21,665 nucleotides of DNA from CAYMZB01 sp964394845 (GTDB lineage: Bacteria > Patescibacteriota > Microgenomatia > Daviesbacterales > UBA10151): NCBI GenBank assembly GCA_964394845.1, contig CAYMZB010000059.1, forward strand, positions 1-21,665, written 5' to 3'. This document shows, in pieces, positions 14,948 through 21,665 of the stretch. Position 1 is the stretch's first letter, and every line of letters begins with the position of its first letter. Both the position numbers and the translations under genes were made by a program. The notes under the pieces were generated by a model. It ran no database searches. It saw only the letters and a list, made by a program, of their open reading frames with translations, and was not told the DNA's origin.

Positions 14948-16093
14948 TTACAATATTACCTCTATATTGGCAACTGGCGCTTGCATCTTCCGACGCCTGG
15001 TTTCAATTGTAGCCATAAAAGTTTTAACTCCTGAGGGCAAAACTGTCTCTGTGTGATCTATAGCAATAATGTTACCTTGTTCACCAGGATAGGAATTTCC
15101 AATAACCCTTGCCCTCAAACCTACTTTTATTTCTACTTGAGGCAGGATATCACTCTGGGCAATTGAGCCAGTATTTTGAGAAGGGTTAAGACCGGTTTTT
15201 CTAACCCTAATTATGCTGTCAGGGTCAAAAGAAGGTAAATTTATTATACCTTTGTTCCCGTCAATCGAAACAAAACGACCATCAAATTTTCCTAAAATAC
15301 TATAAATATCTTCACCTATTGGGATAGCTCCAAACCCTTCACAAACTATCATAGAAATTCCTATATCGTTATCCAGTTTCTTTGGGAAAATTAATCTGCC
15401 TCCTGCCATACCTTTATAATCCCTGGCATTAATTCCTCCCGTAATTATGCCGCTAACTCCTGCAGAAATTGCTGAAATTATAGCATCCCTAAAAATTAAA
15501 CTGCCTCCAATTAATATTTGTCCATCTAGTTTTGGAGATACTAAAGATTTTACAACCAGCTCGTCTCTTTTGCAGATAGTATGTAATATCCCGTCTCTTA
15601 CCATTCCAGAACCAAGAATTCCATACACAGAGCTAACTTGCGTCCGGATTATTACCTGTCCTCTCTCTTTATCAACCGCGTCAACTATTCCATAAACCCC
15701 AGCAGGCAAAGCTGCTTCTTTCGGAAATAGAGTAAGTCTTATCTCTCCTGTTTTGGGATTTAGAAAATCCAAAATTCCATCTGAGGGAGATATCACAACT
15801 TTTTTATCTCTAAATACCCAACTCTTCTTGGAAGCTAGAAGTTCACCCTCATAGATCCGCTGACCCATCTGCTTTTTTAAATATTTTCCTATTTGAGAGG
15901 GTGCAACTCCCAGCATCTGGGCTAATTTAAGAGTTCTGAATCCTGATAAAATATGCCCGCTGCCTATGATATCTGAAGGTATAACCTCTTGACCGGGAGA
16001 TACTTCAATTATCCCTTTACCCTTTAGTCTTCTTGTAATCCTGACTATAGTATCTTTTTCTACTCTAAGCCTCATTTGAGAAAAAAAATTCAT
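14948..16093 (-). CDS. Conserved unknown protein with barrel-like N-terminus and KOW-like C-terminus
   Basis: A 381-residue protein without signal peptide or clear membrane segment. The N-terminal part (about 25-135) has VSPGQEVIPSDIIGSG and VISPSDGILDFLNPKTGEI, a pattern like barrel-sandwich (lipoyl or RnfC-like) domains. The middle has ILIGGSLIFRDAIISAISAG, then VSGIITGGIN and MIVCEGFGAIPIGEDIYSIL, resembling a ligand-binding fold. The C-terminal 65 residues (VGLRARVIGNSYPGEQGNII) look like a KOW-type beta domain. From memory a similar protein follows a glutamate-mutase-L-like gene in Chloroflexota; this is not verified. ATG 16093 directly follows the stop of the upstream gene. Function unknown. 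Confidence 0.75.
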   Translation of the reverse strand: MNFFSQMRLRVEKDTIVRITRRLKGKGIIEVSPGQEVIPSDIIGSGHILSGFRTLKLAQMLGVAPSQIGKYLKKQMGQRIYEGELLASKKSWVFRDKKVVISPSDGILDFLNPKTGEIRLTLFPKEAALPAGVYGIVDAVDKERGQVIIRTQVSSVYGILGSGMVRDGILHTICKRDELVVKSLVSPKLDGQILIGGSLIFRDAIISAISAGVSGIITGGINARDYKGMAGGRLIFPKKLDNDIGISMIVCEGFGAIPIGEDIYSILGKFDGRFVSIDGNKGIINLPSFDPDSIIRVRKTGLNPSQNTGSIAQSDILPQVEIKVGLRARVIGNSYPGEQGNIIAIDHTETVLPSGVKTFMATIETRRRKMQAPVANIEVIL

Positions 16094-16756
16094 TTAAGTT
16101 CTCCCGTCTATCATAATCCCCAGCTTTCCACCATAAACTTCAACCGCACTCTCTTTATTACCCAAGACTTTACCTTTCGTAAACTTGTAACCAATCTCAC
16201 ATTTATTTTTTGAACAAGGAACTACAACTAAACTTCCTGCTTTAATTATGTAATTTCTGCCTAATACATTAAGATTCATTCTATCTTCTGCGCCTTCAAA
16301 TTGGGGCAGCAAGACAGAACCCACGATATCATCCATATCATCTGAAAGCACCACAGTCCAAAGATCCTCAAACCAATCTTCTTTTCTTCTACTCCCAAGT
16401 AATCCATCCACAAAAGCCCAAGTTAAACTAACAAGGTTTGGAACATACTGCAAAAATCTTTTTGGAATAATTATCTTTCTTAAGGTAATATTTAAAAATG
16501 GATTACCTCCTAAAAGGGAGTTTGAAACTTGACCTAATTTTGGACTATTAATTCTAAGAGCCTCCCTAAGAATTGCCGTATCAATTTTCATTTCATAATC
16601 TGTTAGAGGTAGCGTACCTGGATATAGAATCTTATTGGCCAGATAATTTTCTAGCTGGTCATTTGAAGGAGAATTTTTAAGCCAAGTTCTTAAATAATCT
16701 ATATTAATGGCATCAAGATTATCAAAACTATCAAACAATCCATTAAGTTTGGGCAT
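16094..16756 (-). CDS. Conserved unknown protein, C-terminus resembling the tail of glutamate-mutase-L-like proteins
   Basis: A 220-residue soluble-looking protein. The N-terminal two thirds (LFDSFDNLDAINIDYLRTWL, then PGTLPLTDYEMKIDTAILRE) are mostly helical and unrecognised. The last 60 residues include AGSLVVVPCSKNKCEIGYKF and VEVYGGKLGIMIDGRT. This ending resembles the GSIxVIPLPPG ... GGxLGLIIDARGRP tail that I recall from Chloroflexota MutL-like proteins, but the ASKHA ATPase domain of those proteins is absent. The stop codon touches the ATG of the next gene, so the two are coupled. It lies 31 nt after rpsR in the same direction. Function unknown. Confidence 0.72.
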   Translation of the reverse strand: MPKLNGLFDSFDNLDAINIDYLRTWLKNSPSNDQLENYLANKILYPGTLPLTDYEMKIDTAILREALRINSPKLGQVSNSLLGGNPFLNITLRKIIIPKRFLQYVPNLVSLTWAFVDGLLGSRRKEDWFEDLWTVVLSDDMDDIVGSVLLPQFEGAEDRMNLNVLGRNYIIKAGSLVVVPCSKNKCEIGYKFTKGKVLGNKESAVEVYGGKLGIMIDGRT

Positions 16757-16787
16757 AGATCTAGTTTACCACTAGTAAAGTCTAAAC

Positions 16788-17141
16788 TTATACTTTGGGC
16801 ACAAAAGCAAGTAATGCCAAGTGTCTGGCGTACTTAATGTTTTTTGTAATAGCTCTTTGGTGTTTTGCACAAGCACCGCTTCTTTCCTTACTTACAATTT
16901 TAGCCCTGTCTGTTAAAAATCTTCTTAAATTTGTTAGATCTGTGTAGGAAGGGCTAGATTTCTTTTGACAAAATGAGCATTCTTTTTTAGTTCTGGTAAA
17001 TTTTGAAGATTCCTCTTCTGCAACCTGCTCTGTTACTTTTTCTGTTTTCTGAGCCGCAGGAATCTCTTCTTTTATATGAGGCTCTTCTTTTTTAGCGAAG
17101 CTTGATATGACTTTTCTTGTTATTTTTTTCTTAGTAACCAT
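16788..17141 (-). CDS. rpsR: 30S ribosomal protein S18 with long N-terminal extension
   Basis: The C-terminal 65 residues are S18: ECSFCQKKSSPSYTDLTNLR, then RFLTDRAKIVSKERSGACAK and HQRAITKNIKYARHLALLAF. CxxC together with CAKH suggests a zinc-binding version. The first 50 residues are a Lys- and Glu-rich low-complexity extension (KKITRKVISSFAKKEEPHIK and on), making 117 residues against the usual 75. It closes the rpsF-ssb-rpsR trio, the usual bacterial arrangement. A TATAAT box (17153-17158) lies 11 nt before the ATG and may add a local promoter. Confidence 0.95.
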   Translation of the reverse strand: MVTKKKITRKVISSFAKKEEPHIKEEIPAAQKTEKVTEQVAEEESSKFTRTKKECSFCQKKSSPSYTDLTNLRRFLTDRAKIVSKERSGACAKHQRAITKNIKYARHLALLAFVPKV

Positions 17142-17152
17142 AGTGATTGGAA

Positions 17153-17158
17153 ATTATA
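17153..17158 (-). promoter_or_regulatory. Possible internal -10 box for rpsR
   Basis: A perfect TATAAT on the minus strand lies 11 nt upstream of the rpsR ATG, in the 34-nt gap after ssb. The -35 region is poor. It might drive rpsR and the downstream genes on a short-leader transcript. Confidence 0.35.
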
Positions 17159-17175
17159 CCTTAAGTGAATTGAAA

Positions 17176-17661
17176 TTAAAAGGGTAGATCACCATCATCT
17201 TTAATCTCTTCTTGAGGAGCAGTTTTTTCAGAAACTTCTTCTTTCTTCTTAGGTTCTACCTTTACTTCTTCTTTTTCCTTAGGCGCCTCTTGACTTACAT
17301 CCTCAATTGGAGCAGGCTCTGTGGTTAATTTGGGTGAAAGCAAAATCATATCCTCTACTACAATTTCTGTTGTTTGTCGCTGTTGACCATCCTGACCTTC
17401 CCAGGAACGGGTTTGTAATCTACCGGAAACAAAAACTTTTAAGCCTTTTTTAAGAAGTTGGTTGCAAAGTTCTGCTAATTTATTCCAGGCAACCAAACGA
17501 TGAAAATCTACTTCTTCTCTTTTCTCACCATCAGTGACGAAAGTTCTATTGGTAGCTAAACCAAAAGTACAAACAGCAGCGCCATTTGGGGTATATCGAA
17601 GTTCAGGGTCCCGGGTCAAATTTCCTATTAATTCTACTCTATTCCAACTTCTACTCGCCAT
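17176..17661 (-). CDS. ssb: Single-stranded DNA-binding protein
   Basis: OB-fold SSB of 161 residues. The N-terminal domain (1-112) has SWNRVELIGNLTRDPELRYT, NGAAVCTFGLATNR, VDFHRLVAWNKLAELC and KGLKVFVSGRLQTRSW. A Lys/Glu/Pro-rich flexible linker follows, and the acidic tip DDGDLPF is the docking site for partner proteins. Partners probably include RarA, also encoded in this window. AGGGT lies just before the ATG. It sits between rpsF and rpsR. Confidence 0.97.
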   Translation of the reverse strand: MASRSWNRVELIGNLTRDPELRYTPNGAAVCTFGLATNRTFVTDGEKREEVDFHRLVAWNKLAELCNQLLKKGLKVFVSGRLQTRSWEGQDGQQRQTTEIVVEDMILLSPKLTTEPAPIEDVSQEAPKEKEEVKVEPKKKEEVSEKTAPQEEIKDDGDLPF

Positions 17662-17684
17662 ATTTACCCTTGCTTTAATTTTAC

Positions 17685-17708
17685 ATTGTACATTATCAAT
17701 TGTACATT
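17685..17708. repeat. Two direct copies of ATTGTACATT between rpsF and ssb
   Basis: ATTGTACATT occurs at 17685-17694 and 17699-17708, 14 nt apart. Each contains the palindrome TGTACA. They sit in the 50-nt gap between rpsF and ssb, next to the long palindrome at the rpsF end. They could be a binding site or part of an RNA fold; nothing in the sequence decides this. Confidence 0.6.
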
Positions 17709-17737
17709 TCGTTATCTTCTGATCAGAAGATAACGAA
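17708..17737 (-). repeat. Perfect 30-bp palindrome across the rpsF stop codon
   Basis: The arm TTCGTTATCTTCTGA (17708-17722) is followed directly by its exact reverse complement (17723-17737). On the minus strand it encodes the last seven residues of S6 (RYLLIRR) and the TAA. The RNA would fold into a hairpin of about 13 bp with a GAUC loop. No T run follows, so it is not a typical terminator; RNA processing, 3'-end protection or attenuation between rpsF and ssb are possible. Confidence 0.8.
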
Positions 17738-17993
17738 GGATATCTTCTTCTACTCTTAATGTCTTATCAATACTTTTAGCTTCCTTAGGGTCAGTTATAA
17801 TCTCGTAGTGGGCAATATATCCTTTAGTTTGTCGTTTTATTGGATAAGCTAAATCTTTATTTCCCCAAAGATCTTCTTTATTTACTTTACCCTCTGCTCC
17901 TACTATTTTTTTAACCATAGAATCTAAAAGAATTTTTCTTTTTCCCTCTTCCAAGTCTGATTTTAACACAAGCGTTAAATAATAATTATTCAT
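17712..17993 (-). CDS. rpsF: 30S ribosomal protein S6
   Basis: S6 of 93 residues: MNNYYLTLVLKSDLEEGKRK, then VKKIVGAEGKVNKEDLWGNK and DLAYPIKRQTKGYIAHYEII, typical of the family. The C-terminus RVEEDILRYLLIRR is short, without the acidic tail of E. coli S6. S6 binds S18 in the small subunit, and the pair is encoded here around ssb. A promoter with TTGAAT-17-TAGAAT lies just upstream. No S6:S18-type leader motif was recognised, and the predicted leader would be too short to hold one. Confidence 0.96.
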   Translation of the reverse strand: MNNYYLTLVLKSDLEEGKRKILLDSMVKKIVGAEGKVNKEDLWGNKDLAYPIKRQTKGYIAHYEIITDPKEAKSIDKTLRVEEDILRYLLIRR

Positions 17994-18003
17994 AAACTTG
18001 TAG

Positions 18004-18032
18004 ATTCTACTAATTTATGGGCAAGAATTCAA
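18004..18032 (-). promoter_or_regulatory. Promoter of rpsF-ssb-rpsR and following genes
   Basis: On the minus strand TTGAAT (18027-18032) and TAGAAT (18004-18009) with a 17-nt spacer. The -10 box ends 10 nt before the rpsF ATG, predicting a leader of only a few nucleotides. It is the best promoter seen for the seven-gene minus-strand run ending at 12605. Confidence 0.6.
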
Positions 18033-18151
18033 TAGGTGCAATATCTGGTAATATTAGGCAATATCTGGAAATTATGCTTATTCCTCCTAAATATTTTTTA
18101 ACACCTAAAATATCTCGGCTGCTTTCTAAAGATCAAAGAAAACGAGAAGTA

Positions 18152-19639
18152 TTAATATCCATAGATCTCTTTAAAACGCTTTCTGTACAAGTCTATATCA
18201 ATATCACGAATTCTCTGATGTTCCAAATATTCAGCCATATTAAATGATCTTAGATCAAGATTGCGATACTTTGATTGTAACTCTCTAGTGCGAGACAGGA
18301 TAAGAAATGATAAGTAAGCATAATCATCTCCTTGACCCCCAGTAGCCGCAGGTGTAGAGAACATCTCTAATAGTTCGGGATAGGAACGGGCATCCGCAGA
18401 TAGTCCAGACAAATATTCATAATCTACCGCCCCCGCAACACGTGCCCGATTAAAATTAAAGATAAGGTAATCAATATTGGCAAGGTTTACCAAGACTAAT
18501 ACAACACCAGAGAAAATAACTATTCCTTTAAGAAATTCACTATCCGTTGATCGCATTCTTAGCTTTAATGCAAAATATGTTAGTAACCCACCAATCCAAA
18601 CTAAAAAGGCAATTCCTAACAGCCTCTTTTGAGTAAAACCCGCTACTTCTATATAATCGAGATCATTTTGGGCTGCGAAGAAGAGAAGGACAGCTGCACC
18701 CACTAAAAGTAGCGCCGTTGAAGCAAGATGCAACAAATTTCGTTTGCCATCGTAGTAAATTAAGGAAAACACGATTAAAATTGCTAGCGCTAACTGAAGA
18801 AACGATTCATTGGTAATCTTTGAATTAGTTGTTCCAATACTTTGTAAATATTCAGCGGTATTCGCTAAAACTTGAGCCTGCAAGATAATAAAAAGTAGCA
18901 AGACACAGATAGTCAAAACTTTTGGTATCAACAGCAAGTCGCCACGGATAATATGATCAGCATCATCTGTGTCATCACTATTAGAATTCACCAAACTTAA
19001 AACTTTTGGCAGTAAAAAAATCAAAATTATGGCGCCGAAAAATGTCAATACCAACTGATTGCCGGAAATCTTCAGAAAATCGAATAGTTTATCAAAAGAG
19101 AATATCTGACCCATTAAAGTAGCGAATTGTGAATTCACAGAAGACAAAAGCGGAATTAGTAAGACTAAAATGCCAACCGAAATCGCCAAAGACTTTAAAA
19201 CAAACGCTACCCGCTCACCCCAGCGAACATCTCTGGCAATATCTTTATGTGTAGCATAACTACTTGACCCGATTGCCGATATGAGCGCCAATATCGGAGC
19301 CAGTAGTAACCTTCCAGCGCTCCACTTTTCCCTATTTAAAGAAACAGTAAGAACAGATAGAAGATAAAAGGAAGCCACTAAGTTTAAAAGAACCATCGTC
19401 AAACTTACCCGAATAGAAATAAATACTGAAATAATCAGTATCAGAATATAGATAAGTTTCTGAAAAGAGTTAGGCTTTGATAAAGAGAGAAATATAAAAG
19501 AAGAGAGTCCTGACAAAAGCAAAGTGAGTCCCAAATAAGGAAAAATATTAAATGTGAATATTCCGCTTACTGCAAATGACAGAATAATGCTTAGCAGTAT
19601 TATTCCTAAAAACAAAATTCCCTTATCGATTTGTCTCAT
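18152..19639 (-). CDS. DUF4173-like multi-spanning membrane protein
   Basis: A 495-residue membrane protein with roughly ten or more hydrophobic segments. The C-terminal half has the DUF4173 pattern: GFTQKRLLGIAFLVWIGGLL, NIDYLIFNFNRAR and DYEYLSGLSADARSYPELLE, followed by a soluble tail of about 75 residues ending in YRKRFKEIYGY. The family has no established function that I know of. A promoter TTGATA-17-TAAACT lies upstream. It stands alone: 158 nt separate it from rpsF, and an intergenic palindrome from ychF. Confidence 0.82.
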   Translation of the reverse strand: MRQIDKGILFLGIILLSIILSFAVSGIFTFNIFPYLGLTLLLSGLSSFIFLSLSKPNSFQKLIYILILIISVFISIRVSLTMVLLNLVASFYLLSVLTVSLNREKWSAGRLLLAPILALISAIGSSSYATHKDIARDVRWGERVAFVLKSLAISVGILVLLIPLLSSVNSQFATLMGQIFSFDKLFDFLKISGNQLVLTFFGAIILIFLLPKVLSLVNSNSDDTDDADHIIRGDLLLIPKVLTICVLLLFIILQAQVLANTAEYLQSIGTTNSKITNESFLQLALAILIVFSLIYYDGKRNLLHLASTALLLVGAAVLLFFAAQNDLDYIEVAGFTQKRLLGIAFLVWIGGLLTYFALKLRMRSTDSEFLKGIVIFSGVVLVLVNLANIDYLIFNFNRARVAGAVDYEYLSGLSADARSYPELLEMFSTPAATGGQGDDYAYLSFLILSRTRELQSKYRNLDLRSFNMAEYLEHQRIRDIDIDLYRKRFKEIYGY

Positions 19640-19653
19640 AAAAGGACGTGACT

Positions 19654-19682
19654 AGTTTAGCACAAGCAAGCAAATATATCAA
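19654..19682 (-). promoter_or_regulatory. Promoter of the DUF4173-like gene
   Basis: TTGATA (19677-19682) and TAAACT (19654-19659) on the minus strand with a 17-nt spacer. The ATG is 14 nt after the -10 box. No AGGAGG-like site is seen in the short leader. Confidence 0.55.
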
Positions 19683-19710
19683 ATAGATAGACCGTATGAG
19701 TTCGGTTCTT

Positions 19711-19797
19711 CCCGGTAGAAATATTGCCTGAGTCTGTCGAAGGCATACATTAATGTAACACTTCGACTCGATGACTTGCTCAGTGAATATTGCTGGG
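19711..19797. repeat. REP-like intergenic inverted repeat
   Basis: The 205-nt gap between ychF and the DUF4173-like gene holds two opposed units: GCCTGAGTCTGTCGAAGGC (19726-19744) and CTTCGACTCGATGACTTGCTCAG (19761-19783). Flanking AATATTGC copies and CCCGG/CTGGG ends extend the symmetry. The CTGAG-n5-CGAAG core resembles a short palindrome (CCTGAGCCTGTCGAAGG) that I recall as scattered in many bacterial genomes. It may act as a transcript end for ychF. No gene is seen in this gap. Confidence 0.6.
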
Positions 19798-19844
19798 AAA
19801 CTCTGAATAGTTACGATAGACCTTTAAACCTGAATATCAAGATG

Positions 19845-20960
19845 TTATCCTCCTCCAATCAGAAATTCAATCACATCTCCATCTTTTATAATATAATCCC
19901 TGCCTTCAGTCCTAATCCACCCTTTTTGTTTGGCCAACATATATGACTCAGCTTCGATTAGTTTTTCATATTCAATCACCTGTGCCCTGATAAAATTTTT
20001 CTCAAAATCAGTATGAATAACCCCTGCAGCCTGTGGAGCTTTTGTGCCTATTTTAATAGTCCAGGCCCGTATTTCTTTTGGTCCGGCAGTTAAAAATGAG
20101 ATTAAACCAAGTAGTGTATAAGCTTTTTTAATAAGTCTCTCTAAACCTGTTTCAGAAATTCCCATCTCTTTTAAATATTCTTTTCTTTCTTCTTCACTCA
20201 ACTCGACTAACTCCTCCTCAAGTCTTGCGCTTATAACCATTTCATTATCATTTATTTCAACCCCTAGCCTTGAAGCATACTCTTGCTCTGAAATATTAAA
20301 CACATATAAAACTGGTTTTATAGATAAGAGTGGGAGTTTAGAGATCCAATCCTGTACTCTTTCATCCATAATTTCAGCTGTTTTAATTAAGCTATCCCCG
20401 ATATAAATACCCTTATCTAAACCATCTTTGATTTTCTTTAAAATCTCTAGCTTTTTAGGATCTAGAAGATCTTTAGAAAATTTTAATTCTTTCTCTGCAA
20501 AGTCAATTAGTTTCTGGATTGTTTCCAAATCAGCTAAAATTAACTCTGTTTCTATAGTTTCTTTATCAGACTTAGGATTTTCTGAACCTTCCCTGACAAT
20601 ACTGCTATCTTCAAAATCCCTTAAAACATGAATTATGGCATCAACTTCCCTGATATGTGATAAAAACTTATTTCCTAAACCTGCGCCAGTTGAGGCTCCT
20701 TTAACCAAACCTGCAATATCTACAAACTCCACCACAGCAGGTACAATCGGAGGCAAATTCTCCATTTTCTCTTCATTCTTCACAAGGCTTGCAAGTTCCA
20801 AAAGACGAGAATCAGGCACAGCTACCACCCCAATGTTTGGTTCAACAGTTGCAAATGGATAATTGGCAGACAGAGCCACCCTCTTTTTCAAAAGGGCATT
20901 AAATAATGTGCTTTTACCCACATTTGGCAGACCTACTATCCCGACTTTTAAACTGGACAT
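19845..20960 (-). CDS. ychF: Redox-regulated ATPase YchF (Obg family)
   Basis: Obg-family P-loop ATPase that binds ribosomes. G1 is GLPNVGKST (10-18), G3 DIAGLVKGAS (81-90), and G4 NISE (222-225) replaces NKxD, the change behind the ATP preference of YchF. A coiled-coil insertion (about 130-205) precedes the C-terminal TGS domain, seen as GVIHTDFEKNFIRAQVIEYE and DGDVIEFLIGGG. At 371 residues it is slightly longer than the 363 of E. coli. GGAAA lies upstream of the ATG. Confidence 0.97.
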   Translation of the reverse strand: MSSLKVGIVGLPNVGKSTLFNALLKKRVALSANYPFATVEPNIGVVAVPDSRLLELASLVKNEEKMENLPPIVPAVVEFVDIAGLVKGASTGAGLGNKFLSHIREVDAIIHVLRDFEDSSIVREGSENPKSDKETIETELILADLETIQKLIDFAEKELKFSKDLLDPKKLEILKKIKDGLDKGIYIGDSLIKTAEIMDERVQDWISKLPLLSIKPVLYVFNISEQEYASRLGVEINDNEMVISARLEEELVELSEEERKEYLKEMGISETGLERLIKKAYTLLGLISFLTAGPKEIRAWTIKIGTKAPQAAGVIHTDFEKNFIRAQVIEYEKLIEAESYMLAKQKGWIRTEGRDYIIKDGDVIEFLIGGG

Positions 20961-21001
20961 TGAAAACTATTTCCTTTCATGCTAAAATACATTTATCACT
21001 A

Positions 21002-21046
21002 GGGAGAAACGACCATATGACTTCGTGTCATATTGCTACGCCTCCC
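21002..21046. repeat. Two-step hairpin between the NYN gene and ychF
   Basis: GGGAG (21002-21006) pairs with CTCCC (21042-21046), and ATATGAC (21015-21021) pairs with GTCATAT (21027-21033) around a 5-nt loop. It lies just after the NYN gene stop. Read on the minus strand it has no T run behind it, so it is at best an incomplete terminator or a 3'-end stabiliser. Confidence 0.5.
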
Positions 21047-21053
21047 ATTTTAT

Positions 21054-21560
21054 TTATTTTCTTTCAACCTTATCCCTATCTCTAATTAAAAAGACTTTAT
21101 AATCCTGAAACTGTCTAAGTAAAGAAGATTCTGATTTTCTATTTGGGATTATGATTTTAAATAACTTATTATTTTTCTCCAAAAACTCATACAGGCAGTA
21201 AAAATCACCATCGCCCGAAACAATCACCGCTCTATCGTACCCAGAAAATTCTATTGCACCTGCATGCAAAACTAATTCCGCATCAACATTGCCTTTTGAT
21301 TTCCCTAGGCTATCTTTTACTGTAGGTTTAAACACAAGGTTATATCCATAAGACTTGAGTTGTTCATATAATTTCTCGTTTTGTTTGATATACCCTATAC
21401 ACAGAATTACTTTATCAATACGGAATTTATCAGTTAAATATCTCCTGAATTTTTTAAAATCCAGCTTCCAGCCTTTATAAATTAGCTTCTTCCCATGAAA
21501 AATATCTTTGCTTGTCCCCAAGTTTAAATTTTGACTATCTATAAAGGCATATGTTTTCAT
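21054..21560 (-). CDS. NYN-domain (LabA/PIN-like) protein, putative RNase
   Basis: A 168-residue protein made of a single NYN domain, a PIN-like nuclease fold. The acidic metal-binding residues expected of the family are present: D8 in YAFIDSQNLNL, D93 in KGNVDAELVLHA, and D117/D119 in IVSGDGDFYCL. The domain order and length match LabA/DUF88-type proteins, which are thought to act on RNA; the substrate is unknown. An extended -10 box TGA-TAGAAT (TAGAAT at 21567-21572) lies 6 nt before the ATG. Confidence 0.9.
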   Translation of the reverse strand: MKTYAFIDSQNLNLGTSKDIFHGKKLIYKGWKLDFKKFRRYLTDKFRIDKVILCIGYIKQNEKLYEQLKSYGYNLVFKPTVKDSLGKSKGNVDAELVLHAGAIEFSGYDRAVIVSGDGDFYCLYEFLEKNNKLFKIIIPNRKSESSLLRQFQDYKVFLIRDRDKVERK

Positions 21561-21566
21561 GTATAT

Positions 21567-21575
21567 ATTCTATCA
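21567..21575 (-). promoter_or_regulatory. Extended -10 promoter of the NYN gene, leaderless type
   Basis: TGA followed by TAGAAT on the minus strand; no convincing -35 box. Six nucleotides separate the box from the ATG at 21560, predicting transcription from about the start codon. Confidence 0.5.
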
Positions 21576-21625
21576 TTGAAACATTGCTTTGAGTGTCATC
21601 TTTTAAATAATCTGCTAATGCACTT

Positions 21626-21665
21626 GACCAACTAATTTTGCTCATATGAGCAAAATTAGTTGGTC
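21626..21665. repeat. Perfect 40-bp palindrome ending at the window edge
   Basis: GACCAACTAATTTTGCTCAT (21626-21645) is followed without spacer by its exact reverse complement (21646-21665), which is the last base of the window. A fold-back assembly artefact, a hairpin DNA end and a genuine operator or hairpin are all possible. Confidence 0.85.

Noticed and set aside
18017..18247. 76-codon plus-strand open frame between rpsF and the DUF4173-like gene
   Set aside because: It overlaps the predicted rpsF promoter and the 3' end of the DUF4173-like gene, has no family resemblance and no convincing ribosome-binding site.
1..21665. CRISPR arrays, tRNA or rRNA genes, insertion sequences
   Set aside because: No regularly spaced repeats, no tRNA T-arm signature, no rRNA-like stretch and no transposase gene were found on reading both strands by eye.

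Overview
The window reads as bacterial chromosome of the Patescibacteria (CPR) type, perhaps Microgenomates-like. The basis is the compact AT-rich layout with mostly overlapping genes, the shortened RF1 and PrmC, and a pair of uncharacterised proteins that, from memory, resemble Chloroflexota and CPR families. The genetic code is standard: several genes end at TGA. The length and a palindrome ending exactly at the right edge suggest a whole contig. Taxonomy is inference; no rRNA or tRNA gene was seen. || Left part (1-1500, minus strand): a truncated sugar-phosphate nucleotidyltransferase lies downstream of rarA, the replication-associated AAA+ ATPase. || Centre left (1540-10683, plus strand): a consensus promoter drives a ~370-nt leader that can be folded as a T-box riboswitch. 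It has a 7-nt UGGGACC bulge between two helices that are mutually exclusive with an intrinsic terminator ending just before hisG. UGGG matches the C73-CCA end of tRNA-His. Downstream comes hisG-hisD-hisC-HAD phosphatase-hisB-hisH-hisF-hisI-hisE-hisS, followed 2 nt later by an EamA-family transporter. Uncharged tRNA-His would thus switch on histidine synthesis, histidyl-tRNA synthetase and possibly a transporter together. Oddities: hisG is frameshifted at an A9 run, hisA is missing, the phosphatase is of HAD type, and hisG-hisE is more AT-rich than hisS and the genes after it. || Centre (10684-12625, plus strand): rpmE (L31), prfA (RF1) and prmC, the RF methyltransferase, form a translation-termination cluster. 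|| Centre right (12605-17993, minus strand): rpsF-ssb-rpsR is followed closely by two conserved unknown genes, a CtpA-type S41 protease and an HtrA-type protease, all in one direction and probably one long operon. || Right part (18152-21665, minus strand): a DUF4173-like membrane protein, a REP-like intergenic palindrome, ychF (Obg-family ATPase), a NYN/LabA-like nuclease gene, and a perfect 40-bp palindrome at the edge. Several genes have a -10 box only 6-11 nt before the ATG, which suggests leaderless or nearly leaderless mRNAs.
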